Shown here: positions 24,644 through 35,100 of the stretch, in pieces
Layout: each line of letters begins with the position of its first letter
Position numbering within the stretch: the stretch's first letter is position 1
From: Castor canadensis
Lineage: Eukaryota > Chordata > Mammalia > Rodentia > Castoridae
Assembly (NCBI RefSeq): GCF_047511655.1
Contig: NC_133398.1
Coordinates: 49,977,638 to 50,041,637, forward strand
Reading direction: 5' to 3'
DNA: 64,000 nt
Program-made: the position numbers and the translations under genes
Notes under the pieces: model-generated
Database searches by the model: none
What the model saw: the letters and a program-made list of their open reading frames with translations, nothing else
What the model was told of the DNA's origin: nothing

Positions 24644-24689
24644 GTCTGAACTAGGAGGAAGCTGCGGGGCCGAGCTCACTGGGCCGGCG

Positions 24690-24694
24690 ATTGG
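24690..24694 (-). promoter_or_regulatory. CCAAT box, proximal, MTAP promoter
   Basis: ATTGG on the plus strand (CCAAT on the coding strand) sits about 47 bp upstream of the ATG, in the context GCGCCAATCGCC. This is the kind of site bound by NF-Y in TATA-less promoters. It is so close to the ATG that the transcription start may lie between them or upstream. Confidence 0.5.
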
Positions 24695-24763
24695 CGCGGG
24701 AGTGAGCAGTGCGGAGTCCAGGGGCCGGCCCTGGCTCCGCCTCTTCCTCCCCGGGACGGCTGG

Positions 24764-24768
24764 ATTGG
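24764..24768 (-). promoter_or_regulatory. CCAAT box, distal, MTAP promoter
   Basis: A second CCAAT on the coding strand (context CAGCCAATCC) lies 74 bp upstream of the first. Paired NF-Y-type sites in one orientation are typical of CpG-island promoters. Confidence 0.5.
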
Positions 24769-25160
24769 CTGTTTGCGTGGGGCTCCCCGCCACCCCCTCC
24801 TCAAATCCAGATTCCCGCGTCCCGCCCCTTTTGCAGACCTTTCCGGTTCTCCCGGTTTCTTTTTGCATCCCGCGTTATAACGGGCTCCTGCGAGTGATAA
24901 TAACGGAGAGCATTCATGGGGCGCTCCTATTTTGCTAGATTCTGGTTTTGCACTTTAATTAGCCTATTAACTTTCATCAAAGCCCCGGACGGAAAAGCAG
25001 GATTCCCAGCCTGGCCGGGTATTAGGTGCTCTCGGTGGCCTCAGCTGCACAATTTAGGCCGACTGCGCCCCAGAAGTTCTCGCCAGAGGCGAGTCTGAGG
25101 CGGCAGGTTGTGGGGATCCCCTTCCGCGGCTCGGCTGGGGCGGGGGCGGGGATGAGGTTT

Positions 25161-25790
25161 GCGCTTCCTCCGGGCGGCTTTGCTCTGTTGCAGGGTTGGG
25201 GTTGACCCCAGACACGTGGATGATAAAGGAGAAATAATCAGAGCAGCGGACCATGGAATTAACCGTTCTGATTTACACGGGTTTGCTCCTCTTCAGATTG
25301 AGGGGAGACTTTTAAGAGGGCACCCTGGCCACCGCCCACTCTGGCTCCTACCAACCAAAGGCGGCCCCAGTTCACTTAGATTCAGATTCCAGACCCCTGG
25401 CTCCATCACTCAACACCAGACAGTCATCAGCTTGTCCCTTAACTCCGGGATAATTCAGTACAGCCTCCTTTGATGGAGTAAACCCTTCCAAACAAAACGG
25501 GTGTGTGAGGGGGAAGCGGGGGGCAGCGATCTTAGGGGTTGTCTCCGAGATACAGAAATGTCGCAGATTATGTTGAGGGTAGATGGGAGCAAGCAAAGAA
25601 CTACTGTCCTTTTCCCTACAACAGCAAAACGCAGAAACAAGACAAGTACAATTTCATTCAAAATATCACTGTCTTAGTTAGCCTGCCTGGGCTGATCAAT
25701 ATAACCGGTTTCCTTGAACAGTATAGACTCCTGCTTTCTCATGATTTGCTTTAGGTCTAAGTTTTCTCATAATGTAAAGTTCCTTTTCCT
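25161..25790. other. 5' flank of MTAP, beyond the CpG island
   Basis: CpG density falls off and no repeat is recognised until the pyrimidine tract at about 25775. Overlapping ORFs on both strands are a by-product of GC-rich sequence. Confidence 0.5.
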
Positions 25791-26098
25791 TCCTTCCTTC
25801 CTTCCTCCCTCCATACTGGGGTTTGAACTCAGGGTCCCACACTTGCTAAGCAGGTGCTCTACCACTTGAGCCATACATTTTTTTGGTTTTTGCTTCAGTT
25901 AATTTTTAGATAAGGCCTTGCATTTTTTCCGGAACTGGCCTTGGATCATGTGATCCTCCTATTTAAGGCCTCCGGAGCATCAGCGACCCACCACACCAAG
26001 CTTGTTGGTTGAGGTAGGGTCTTATTAACTTTTTGCCCAGGACTAGCCTTCAAACCGCGATCCTTCCGAGCTGCTCCTCCCAAGAATTCTTTATTCTG
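25775..26098 (-). repeat. Composite SINE (B1-B1-ID), minus strand
   Basis: Reading the minus strand leftward, there is a B1-like monomer (about 26095-26000), a second B1-like monomer (about 25990-25890) and an ID unit (25870-25803). These are followed by a T/C-rich tail region on the plus strand (CCTT repeats at 25785-25805). The B1 units show the 'ggctggccttgaac'-type text in reverse. The same order is seen at 29325-29640. Confidence 0.7.
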
Positions 26099-26214
26099 CC
26101 ACTGGCTATTTTAGGTCATAAACAAATGACAAAAGGAGTAAAAGCAGATTTGATGCTCCTTTGAAAGAGCAGGAAGCTGACAGTACTTCTTTCTCCTCCT
26201 TTTCCTTCTCCTTG

Positions 26215-26330
26215 GGTGGAACTGGAGTTTGAATTCAGGGCCGCATGTTTTAGCCCCTGATCCTCTTGATCTCTACCTCTGAGTAGCTGGGGTTACAGGT
26301 GTGAGCCTGTATTACAGGAATTATATGTTG
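26215..26330 (-). repeat. Partial B1/ID SINE, minus strand
   Basis: 'gaactggagtttgaattcag' (ID end) joins directly to 'gatcctcttgatctctacct' and 'gagtagctggggttacaggt' (B1 part). The ID middle is shortened. Confidence 0.65.
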
Positions 26331-28030
26331 TGCCAGGAAAGCTATGTTTTGTTTGTTTTTTTGATGTAACCAGCAAGTCCAGTTTCTACACATCACTGTC
26401 TCTGCCAGAATTTAGACATGTAAATAAGTTAATCCTAGATGGAGAAGGAGCTACATGCTTGGGGGTAGGAGGAGGATGACACCAGACTGGACTTCCAGAC
26501 CTTTCTACTGTATTTGTAGGTCAGAGCTCAAGCGTTTGCTCTTCAGTGTGTGAAGTCTGTGAAGATAAAATTGTCCCTAGTCTGGTCTGGTTTTCTAAGT
26601 CATATGATTTGTAGGCCATTTCTGGGAAGAAATTAGTCTTTCTAGATAAAAACCTAAGCAAATTTCTGTCCTCTTCTAAGAAATCAGGCACCACCCACAA
26701 TTTGTCAGGCATGGTTTTGTTCTTTGTGTGGGGGGACATGCAGTTCAGGAAAGATCAGTCTACCTTCCAAGCAGACCTCCAGCAGTTTTTCCTCATTGTG
26801 CAGTAGGAAAAAAAAATACTGATCAGGTATAAGTGATTTGAAATTACAATGACTACTACAGGATTCTTTTAATAAAGTATTCCATTTTAGAAGAGTATAT
26901 AAAAATAAATTTTCAGAAAGTTAAAAATATAGTATTCAAATAAAAACGAAGTCCTTGTATGTAAGTGATAGACTTGGACCCATCAAGGTGATAAAGCTGG
27001 TGCCTCAAAAGTAGATATAATAAGCTGAAACAGTGAGCAGGAGAGAGAATGCTAGAATAAGATGAAAAATTGGCTTTCTATTTTACAAGGCAATAAAAGT
27101 GTATCTGATGGATACACTATGGAATTCTTTTCTACAAATACAATTTGCATCTCTGAGGGAAAAATTTGTGACATCACTTTTCTAAAGAATAACATCTAAC
27201 ACCACAGAGCCTGAATCCTGACCAATAAGAAGCAATGAAACAAATTTCATCCCTTCAGAAAGGAGCTGGCAAGTCATGCAGCTCAAAACCATAGGCAATA
27301 CTTGATGGAGTAAGCCAAATGTTTTCCAATGCAACTTTATTTATGGACGTTAAAATATGAATTCCACATAAATTTTATGTATGATAAAATATTCTTCTGA
27401 TTCTTTTCCCTAGCCACTTAAGATTCTAAAGACCATTCTTGGCTTGCAGCACTGGATTTGGCTGAGGTCTCAGGCCACCTGAATCAGGTAGCACTTGGGC
27501 AGGTTTGTTGGGCAGTACATTAGTGTGACTATTTGAAAACATAGTAACATTTTTGACTTATTTTCAAGTTTTGGATTTTCTTTTTTCTTAATGAGCCCAG
27601 AATAAAAGGAAGACAAAATTTCAAAGAGTAAGTGGTCTCCCTTTTTGGTTGGTATGGGGACTACTCGTGAGACAAGGGAAGTTATTAGGGTCTATGAAAG
27701 TAATCTTTCATCGTAACTACCCTTTGGTGTCCTATAACTTCCCCTCTATTATTTTTCTGAGGATAGCCGTAAAGAAGTACCCAGGTCTCCTTATAATAAT
27801 GCTGATTAGAAGCTGTACAACTATTTCAGTGGCTTCCCTCTTTTTTGATAACCTTTTATACATGCCTACCCAGCTTCTAGCTGCTTACCAACAAGGGGTC
27901 ATAATGTCAGGATGAGATGATGTCTCCAGTAGTGTCTGTATCAAATCTTAAGCAATGGTTCTTAAGGGTCCCATAGTTCCCTCCCAAGGGGAGAAGCTAC
28001 AACACCATTTCTTTAAACACGACTCAACTG
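26331..28030. other. Intergenic, no feature recognised
   Basis: This is AT-rich sequence upstream of MTAP. No gene, RNA or clearly nameable repeat is seen. Confidence 0.5.
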
Positions 28031-28160
28031 TATACTTTTTTTTTTTTTAGAGGCAGAGTCTTTCAACATCGCTCAGGCTTGACTCAAACTCACAGTCCTC
28101 CTATCTTAGCCTCCTTATGCTGGGTTTATAGGCATGCACCAACACAGGAGGCTATTATAT
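28031..28160 (-). repeat. B1-like monomer, minus strand
   Basis: A T tract is followed by 'gaggcagagtctttcaacat', 'gctcaggcttgactcaaact', 'gcctccttatgctgggttta' and 'aggcatgcacc', the reverse of a 7SL-derived B1 unit. Confidence 0.75.
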
Positions 28161-28224
28161 GAAAACTGATGGCTTTTCCTAATTTTTATTTTTGGTAGTA
28201 CTGGGGATTAAAAAATTAATTATA

Positions 28225-28435
28225 ATTTTACTTTTGGTCCTGTGGATTAAGACCAGGGCCTTATGCATACTAGGCAAGTGCTCTACTACTTAAGCCATGC
28301 CCCAAATCTTGTGTTTGTATTTTGTTTTTGAGATAGAATCTCTAACTTTGCCCAGGCTGGCCTCAAACCATGACCTTTTTGCCTCAGTCTCCTGGGTAGC
28401 TGGAATTACAGGCATGAGCCACTATGCCTGTCTAC
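28225..28435 (-). repeat. B1-ID dimeric SINE, minus strand
   Basis: The ID part ('aagaccagggccttatgcat', 'taggcaagtgctctactact') is followed by a B1 part ('gagatagaatctctaacttt', 'gcccaggctggcctcaaacc', 'ctgggtagctggaattacag'). Confidence 0.85.
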
Positions 28436-28444
28436 AAAGAATTT

Positions 28445-29215
28445 ATTGAGAGCTGTATATTCTTTTTAAAATTAGCATGTATTAATTTCACAAAGGGGTT
28501 TCATTGTGATGTTTCCATATATTCATATAGTGTACTTTGAGTAAACTCACCCCCTCTATTTTTTCTTATCCCTCCTTTCCCCTTTCAAAACAGTTTTAAT
28601 GGACTTCATTATTCTTTTTGCATATTTGCACATAAAGTGCTTTGATCATATTTAACACCCCATCTCCCTCTCCTTTCATCCTCTTCCCTCCTGTTGAATG
28701 TCCCCACCAAACAGTCCCTGCTTAATACTCATGTCATTCTTTTTGTTTGTTGTTTTTTAGGTCTAGTTTCTGCATGAGAAAGAGAACATTTGATACTTGT
28801 TTTTTGGTTTTTTTTTTAATCTGGCTTATTTTACTTAACACAATGTTCTCCAGTTCCATTTACTTACAAACAACACAATTTCATTCTTCTTTATGGCTGA
28901 ATAATAAGCCATTGTGAATATATACCACATTTACTTTATCCATTCCTCTGTTCATGGGCAGTTAGGCTGATTCTATAGCTTGGCTGCTGTGACTAGTGCT
29001 GCTATAAACATGGGTGTGCAGGTGCCTCTATTGTATGCAGAGTTACATTCATTTGGATATACGCCCAGGAGTGTTATAGCTGTAGCATATGATAGTTCTA
29101 TTTTTAGTTTCTTGAGGGAACTTCATTCTGATTTCCACAGGAGCCTGGAATAATTTACGTACCTACCAACAGTGCATAAGGGTTCTTTTTTTAGGCATCT
29201 TCACCAGAATTTCTT
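28445..29215 (-). mobile_element. Old L1 3' part, minus strand
   Basis: The plus strand reads the reverse of an L1 3'UTR ('tttcattgtgatgtttccat') and then ORF2 end ('taaacatgggtgtgcaggtg', 'tggatatacgcccaggagtg'). It continues past a SINE cluster at 29746. Confidence 0.8.
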
Positions 29216-29221
29216 GTAATT

Positions 29222-29322
29222 TTCTTCCTTCCTTCCTTCCTTCTTTCCTCCCTCCCCCTCTCCCTCCTCCTTCTTTCCCCCTTTTCTTCTCTCCCTCCCT
29301 TCCTCCTTTCCTCCTTTCTTCC
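29222..29322. repeat. Pyrimidine-rich low-complexity tract (TTCC-type)
   Basis: About 100 bases made almost only of C and T, with CCTT and CTCC units, next to the SINE at 29325. It probably grew out of that SINE's tail. Confidence 0.85.
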
Positions 29323-29324
29323 AG

Positions 29325-29640
29325 TGGAATTGGAGTTTGAATTCAGAGCTTAATGCTTGCTAGGAGTAGCTCTACTAATTGAGCCACACTTCTAACCTTT
29401 TTTTACTTTATTTTTTGAATAAGGTCTTGTGTGTTTGCTGGGATAGGCCTTGAACTACAATCCTCCTATACATGCCTCCTGCATAGCTGGGATTATATTC
29501 CTGAACCACCATGCCCAACTTGTTTTGTTGAGGTCAGAGTTTTGCTAACTTTTTGTCCAGGATAACTTTGAATCATGATCCTCCTGATCGCCTCTTTCCA
29601 AGTAAGTAGAATACAGGCATAAACCATCATGGGTCCCTAA
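29325..29640 (-). repeat. Composite SINE (B1-B1-ID), minus strand
   Basis: The ID reverse ('ggaattggagtttgaattca', 'gctctactaattgagccaca') is followed by one B1 unit ('gaataaggtcttgtgtgttt', 'gcatagctgggattatattc') and, after 'catgcccaacttgttttgtt', by a second B1 unit ('ttgtccaggataactttgaa', 'gaatacaggcataaaccatc'). Order and joins match 25775-26098. Confidence 0.75.
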
Positions 29641-29644
29641 CATA

Positions 29645-29742
29645 ACTTTTTTCTTTTTCTCAACAGCAATAGGGTTTGAGCTCTGGTCCTTGTGCTTGCT
29701 AAGTAAGTGCTCTATTACTTGAGCCATGCCTTCAACCCATTT
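29645..29742 (-). repeat. ID-type SINE, minus strand
   Basis: 'caatagggtttgagctctgg', 'tccttgtgcttgctaagtaa' and 'gtgctctattacttgagcca' are the reverse of an ID unit. Confidence 0.8.
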
Positions 29743-29745
29743 GTT

Positions 29746-30185
29746 TTCTTGATGATAGTCATTCTGACTGGGGTGACATGAAATCTCAATGTTGTTTTGA
29801 TTTTCATTTCCTTTATGGTTAAGGATATTGAACAGTCCTTCATGTATTTCTTGGCCATTTGTCATTCTTCTGAGAACTGTCTATTCAACTCATTTTGCCC
29901 ATTTGCCCATTAGCTGGATTATTTGTTCTTCTGGTGTTTAATTTTTTGAGCTCTTATATATTCTGAATTTTAACCCTTTATCCAATGAATAGTTGGCAAA
30001 GCTTTTCTCCCCTTCTGTAGGATGTCTCTTGCTTCTGGTAAGTTTTTCCTTTGCTGTGCAGAAGCTTTTAATTTGATGTAATACTATCTGTCCATTCTTG
30101 GTCTTAATTCCTGAGGAATTGGAGTCTTGTGGAACCCATTTTTCATTTAATCCTTGTAGCTGATGATATAGATGCTATTATAATG
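29746..30185 (-). mobile_element. Old L1 ORF2 end, minus strand (continuation)
   Basis: This resumes the L1 interrupted at 29215. The reverse ORF2 text includes 'catttcctttatggttaagg', 'cttggccatttgtcattctt' and 'gctgtgcagaagcttttaat'. The 5' truncation is near 30185. Confidence 0.8.
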
Positions 30186-30489
30186 CATCTATAAGAGATT
30201 GAGAGAAGTCAAATCATTCTCTTCTCATCTTTCCCGCTTATTTGCCTCTTCTACAAGCTTTTTAGGAAAGCTTTTATTTGTGACCTTTAGACTTTCCCTT
30301 TCTCCCCCTACCAAAATATGAAGCAGACTTATCAGTCCTGTTAAAGTATTTATCTCCAATAAGCAGCTGAAATTTTGCCTTACCCAGAGGCCTATGGATT
30401 TTATAGGGACTAAACCTTAAACTAACAAAACTCTAGGTAGAATATGATATTTGAGAAAATATAAGAGTAGGTGTGATTATCACTATTAT

Positions 30490-30830
30490 TGAGGCAGGCT
30501 AAATTAGGGACTCAGAAAAAAACAAAAAACATTACATCTTAGATTAACCATGCTTTGGCTCAGGAACCACCCTCACCTGGCTGGGAACCCTTGCCCCTCC
30601 CCACTCATTGATTATTGGCTGGGAATGTCCTCGTTCTCCCCTTCCCACAGGTTATCATAGGTTTTAAAAGCACCTGAAAGGCAGAAACACACTCTCTCAG
30701 CTTCCAGCTTCCACCTGGGTGTTACCATGCTTCCCTTTGTATTTCCCTTCCCTAACTTTTAATAAACTCCATTTATACCCATGTGTCCTGCCATGGATTC
30801 TTCCTAATGGGATACAAAGAATTTTCTTCT
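30490..30830 (+). mobile_element. ERV-like LTR, U3-R part
   Basis: There is a promoter-like 'ttttaaaagcacctg' (30661-30675) and a polyadenylation signal AATAAA at 30761-30766. The region continues, after a later L1 insertion, as 32123-32144 ending in CA. The left limit (possible TG near 30490) is approximate. The orientation is plus. No family name is assigned. Confidence 0.5.
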
Positions 30831-32108
30831 TTTTTTAAAATTTTTTTTATTATTCATATGTGCATACAATGCTTGGGTCATTTCTCCCCCCTGCCTCCAC
30901 CCCGTCCCTTACCATCCACCCCACCCCCTCCCTCTCCCCCAATCCCCTCGATACCCGGCAGAAACTATTTTGCCCTTATTTCTAATTTTGTTGAAGAGAG
31001 AGTATAAGCAATAATAAGAAGGAACAAGGGTTTTTGCTGGTTGAGATAAGGATAGCTATACAGGGAGTTGACTCACATTAATTTCCTGTGCATGTGTGTT
31101 ACCTTCTAGGTTAATTCTTCTTGATCTAACCTTTTCTCTAGTTCCTTGTCCCCTTCTCCTATTGGCCTCAGTAGCTTTTAAGGTATCTGCTTTAGTTTCT
31201 CTGCGTTGAGGGCAACAAATGCTAACCAATTTTTTAGGTGTCTTACCTATCCTCATATCTCCCTTGTGTGCTCTCGCTTTTATCTTGTGAGCAAAGTTCA
31301 ATCCCATTGTTGTGTTTGCCCTTGATCTAATGTCTGCATATGAGGGAGAACATATGATTTTTGGTCTTTTGGGCCAGGCTAACCTCACTCAGAATGATGT
31401 TCTCCAATTCCATCCATTTACCAGTGAATGATAACATTTTGTTCTTCTTCAAGGCTGCGTAAAATTCCATTGTGTATAGATACCACATTTTCTTGATCCA
31501 TTCATCAATAGTGGGGCATCTTGGCTGTTTCCATCACTTGGCTATTGTGAATAGTGCTGCAGTAAACATGGGTGTGCAGGTGCCTCTAGAGTAACCTGTG
31601 TCACAGTCTTTTGGGTATATCCCCAAGAGTGGTATTGCTCTGATCCAAGAGTGGATCAAATGGTAGATCAATGTTTAGCTTTTTAAGTAGCCTCCAAATT
31701 TTTTTCCAGAGTGGTTGTACTAGTTTACATTCCCACTAACAGTGTAAGAGGGTTCCTTTCTCCCGGCATCCTCTCCAACACCTGTTGTTCGTGGTGTTGC
31801 TAATGATGGCTATTCTAACAGGGGTGAGGTGGAATCTTAGTGTGGTTTTAATTTGCATTTCCTTTATTGCTAGAGATAGTGAGCATTTTTTCATGTGTTT
31901 TTTGGCCATTTGAATTTCTTCTTTTGAGAAAGTTCTGTTTAGTTCATGTGCCCATTTCTTTATTGGTTCATTAGTTTTGGGAGAATTTAGTTTTTTAAGT
32001 TCCCGATATATTCTAATTATCAGTCCTTTGTCTGATGTGTAGCTGGCAAATATTTTCTCCCACTCTGTGGTGTTCTCTTCAGTTTAGAGACCATTTCTTT
32101 TGTTGAGC
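30831..32108 (-). mobile_element. 5'-truncated L1 inserted in the LTR, with perfect TSD
   Basis: A T-rich start (A tail on the minus strand) is followed by the reversed 3'UTR and the ORF2 end, cut off at 'acttttgttg'-type text near 32100. The 14-bp direct repeat AAGAATTTTCTTCT flanks it at 30817-30830 and 32109-32122. Removing the element and one repeat restores a continuous LTR. This is a clean target-primed insertion, younger than the LTR. Confidence 0.88.
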
Positions 32109-32122
32109 AAGAATTTTCTTCT

Positions 32123-32144
32123 GATCACAGACTACACCAGTGCA
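32123..32144 (+). mobile_element. ERV-like LTR, U5 end
   Basis: This is the continuation of the LTR broken by the L1 insertion. It reads 'gatcacagactacaccag' and ends TGCA. A near-copy of this end lies at 37645-37707, as expected of paired LTRs. Confidence 0.5.
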
Positions 32145-32148
32145 TTTT

Positions 32149-32169
32149 TGGTGAGTTAGCCAGGAGTTA
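32149..32169 (+). promoter_or_regulatory. Candidate primer-binding site, tRNA-Gly-like
   Basis: Four bases after the LTR's CA end, TGGTGAGTTAGCCAGGAG aligns to the complement of a tRNA-Gly 3' end at about 14 of 21 positions, including the opening TGGTG. The position is right for a retroviral PBS, but the match is partial. Confidence 0.4.
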
Positions 32170-35100
32170 AAAAGGTAAAATGCTTTGTTTATTGATTTTT
32201 TTCTTTTAAGCCATTCCTCCCTGCCCCTTATGCATCAGCGTCTTGCCCAGAGCATATTGCTGGGAGATGCTGGGATGTGTTTTATTAGCCCAGCCCCATG
32301 TGGTATGAGGCACATGGGGCCTACAAGCAACCACAAGCTGCTGTAGCCGTGTCCTGATAGACACACAGCCAGGAAGGGCAGAATTACAGAAGTGGCCAGT
32401 GTTGCAGGGTGCAAGTTTGCCATTTGGTCCAGGTGGAGAGGGTGGTAAGGACTGCCCATGAGGCCTTAAGTTATCGTCCTTGGTAGCTGCTGTCTCTTTC
32501 CTGTGGCTGCTATGAGTCTGTACCCTTCTCCTCCCCCTTCTCCCTTGTCTCTGCCCCCTTTCTAATCCCAGGCCCAGGCAGCCAAGAGTCCCAGGAAGCA
32601 TGCTAGCCTCAGTCATGGTAGCTGTGCAGGCAAGTGAGAGGGCTTGCCCCACCTGCCCAGCTTCAGGCCTCGTCTCTAAAGTTAGAACAATGAGGTCAGA
32701 TTTTAAGGTTAAAATATTTCCTAAGAAACTCTCAGCTTTTAATTCTTTTGGCCCTGGGGTGGTTTTCTGAGTTTAGGTCATAGTTTTGTTAAGAGAGACA
32801 TTGAGTAATCTACTGGTTCCTGCTGTAATGGATGTAGAATTTCTGTTTGAAATTCCTACCTTTTGCTCTGCCTAGCTCCTGTGTTTGTTTGTTTGGTTTT
32901 TTTAAACTCATTTGTAAAAACCTCCCTGCTCTGAACATAGTTATTTAAGATATGAATTGCTCTTGGCTAAAAAAGTAAATTAGGCTTTAGAGTGAATTTA
33001 GGCTAACTTTAGAATTTCCTTTGATGACCTTGGGGCTCTGTCTACCTAATCATAAACAGAGACTAGTGGAGTTGGAAAGTGATTCCTGTGGCCACCATTT
33101 ACCTGCTGCTTATCAGAGGAACCAGGGATGCACCTGTGCCCAAGTGTCTAGCCCTGCCTAATGGTGCCAGCTTGGGAGCTTCAGCTCAGAGGCCGGGAGG
33201 TGTCTCTAGGAGCTAGCCCTGCTTCTCAGCACTGGCTGACACTCCAGCCCTGCTTTGGCCTAAGAAGACCCACCTATCCAACCTATGCAGCCTGCTGCTG
33301 CCCTGGCACCTCAGGCTGTACAGCTGTTTGTTGCTGTAAACATACTTAAATTCTCTAAGTGAAAACAGTGCCATTTAATTAAGAATTGGACATTGGTCAC
33401 CTATAAAATATAATTCATTTGTTCTAAAGACAAAATTATTCTATTAATAAGATGTCATTTTTTTACACTATAATATGAGTTTTAAATATATACTTGAGAT
33501 AAGAAGAACTTAAAGGTACTAATTAATCATTGGTTTTGTTTTGTATTTCTTTACAAAACTTTAACTGTTTGTGTTAATATTTTACAAATTACAACATAAA
33601 TAATATGCTTTTTTAAAAAGCCCCATTACCCACAGAGAAAAAATTAGGGTTACTTACAGCCAAGAGTTTTTTAAAAAATGCATCCTTATGTGTGGGTATT
33701 TTAAAGAGGCAATTTATTTGGTCTTTTCATTAGCATACCTAACTCATGGACACCTGTCTCTCAGTGGAAAATGTCTTTTATTCCTATGACACATTGCTAT
33801 TTTGAGCCTGTATGTTGCATGTAACATGTCTTTGTGTTCCATTTGAAAGACCCTTTGAAGAAAGCATGTGGTCACAGGGAATGCTGCCACCATGTTGAAG
33901 CCACTACATGTCCAGTGCCATCTTGCCAGTCCCCAGGAATAGGAAACTCATGGGTGACAACATCTTTCCATTCTCTAGAAAAATTACAACTAACTTGTGG
34001 TTAAAATTCTCTAAATTAATATAGTTTATATGCATTTTTTGATGTATTAATCTGGTAAGGATTGGGCCAAGAATAGAGTATTTATGTTAAAAATCTGTTA
34101 TAAACTACTTAGGAATCTAGCTGACTAATCTTCAAACCAAAGAAATGGTTTAAGAGTGTATTCTGAATTAATGTGATTGTTTTGTGTATCATTGTGTGTG
34201 TTTTCTGAATATGTCTTTGTCTCCTACAAATTGAGGCCACTTAATTTTTCTTTTTTTGAGCTCATTATGTGTGCTTATATTCTTTGGCATCTTAGGTCAT
34301 AATATCTGTGTTTCTGTGTGTGTGGGGGTGTGTGTGTGTGCTGATGTCTTTAGGATGGTTCCAAACTACTTGTATAAAGTTAATGTGTACAACTGTCTCA
34401 AAAGTTATCTAAAGCTCTAATCCCAACTAGTCCTAACAATTCTCTGCCTTAGGACTAAAGGAAATTTATGGACAGTGATCTCAATTTGTTTCATTCTATT
34501 GTGAGTGTAATTTACATTTAACTCTTTTATAATTAGGTTTATTGACCCAAGTGTTCTTGTAGATTGCTATTATTAAAAATGGTTTAATTTTCTTCCTAAG
34601 TCTTTTAAGGTGTAAGGTTACTAAGAGTTTTATTTAAAATCGTGTTATCTAAATTCAGGTTTTTACAAAGGTTATTTCAAATACAAATTAAGGTCTTAAA
34701 CCTTGTAAGTTCATAATTTAAAGTTTGCCTAAAAGTTTTCTAAGGTCAAAATTTAAGATAGCAATTTGTATTTAAAAATGGGTTTCATTCTGGAAGAAAA
34801 TTTGAAGGCTTCTTAAAAATCTAAACATAGATCTGCCATATGATCCAGCAATCCCACTCCTGAGGATTTACCCAAAGGAATGTGACACAGGTTACCCCAG
34901 AGGCACCTGCACACACATGTTTATTGCAGCACTATTCACAATAGCCAAGTTATGGAAACAGCCAAGATGCCCCACTACTGACGAATGGATTAAGAAAATG
35001 TGGTATCTATACACAGTGGAATTCTACTCAGCCATGAACAAGAATGAAATTTTATCATTCACAAGTAAATGGGTGAAAATGGAGAACATCATTCTGAGTG

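Larger units (their letters stand above)
24160..25160 (-). promoter_or_regulatory. MTAP: CpG island and promoter region of MTAP
   Basis: CpG dinucleotides, rare elsewhere in the window, are dense here, peaking around 24460-24830 and 25060-25160. The island covers MTAP exon 1. No TATA box is apparent upstream of the ATG. Two CCAAT boxes and GC-box-like strings (near 24732-24742 and 24817-24830) lie 50-190 bp upstream. This is a housekeeping-type CpG promoter. The island extends about 500 bp past the ATG on the upstream side, so divergent transcription is possible, but no divergent gene is visible. Confidence 0.8.

Noticed and set aside
24401..24938. Long overlapping frames around the CpG island
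   Set aside because: GC-rich sequence lacks stop codons. Only the 11 codons of MTAP exon 1 are supported, and the 155-codon minus frame merely reads through that exon and its donor.
32206..32652. Open frame of 148 codons on the minus strand starting MGQ, reminiscent of a retroviral gag start
   Set aside because: It runs opposite to the LTR and PBS-like signals, has no matrix or capsid-like sequence beyond the first residues, and looks like chance in a GC-richer stretch.
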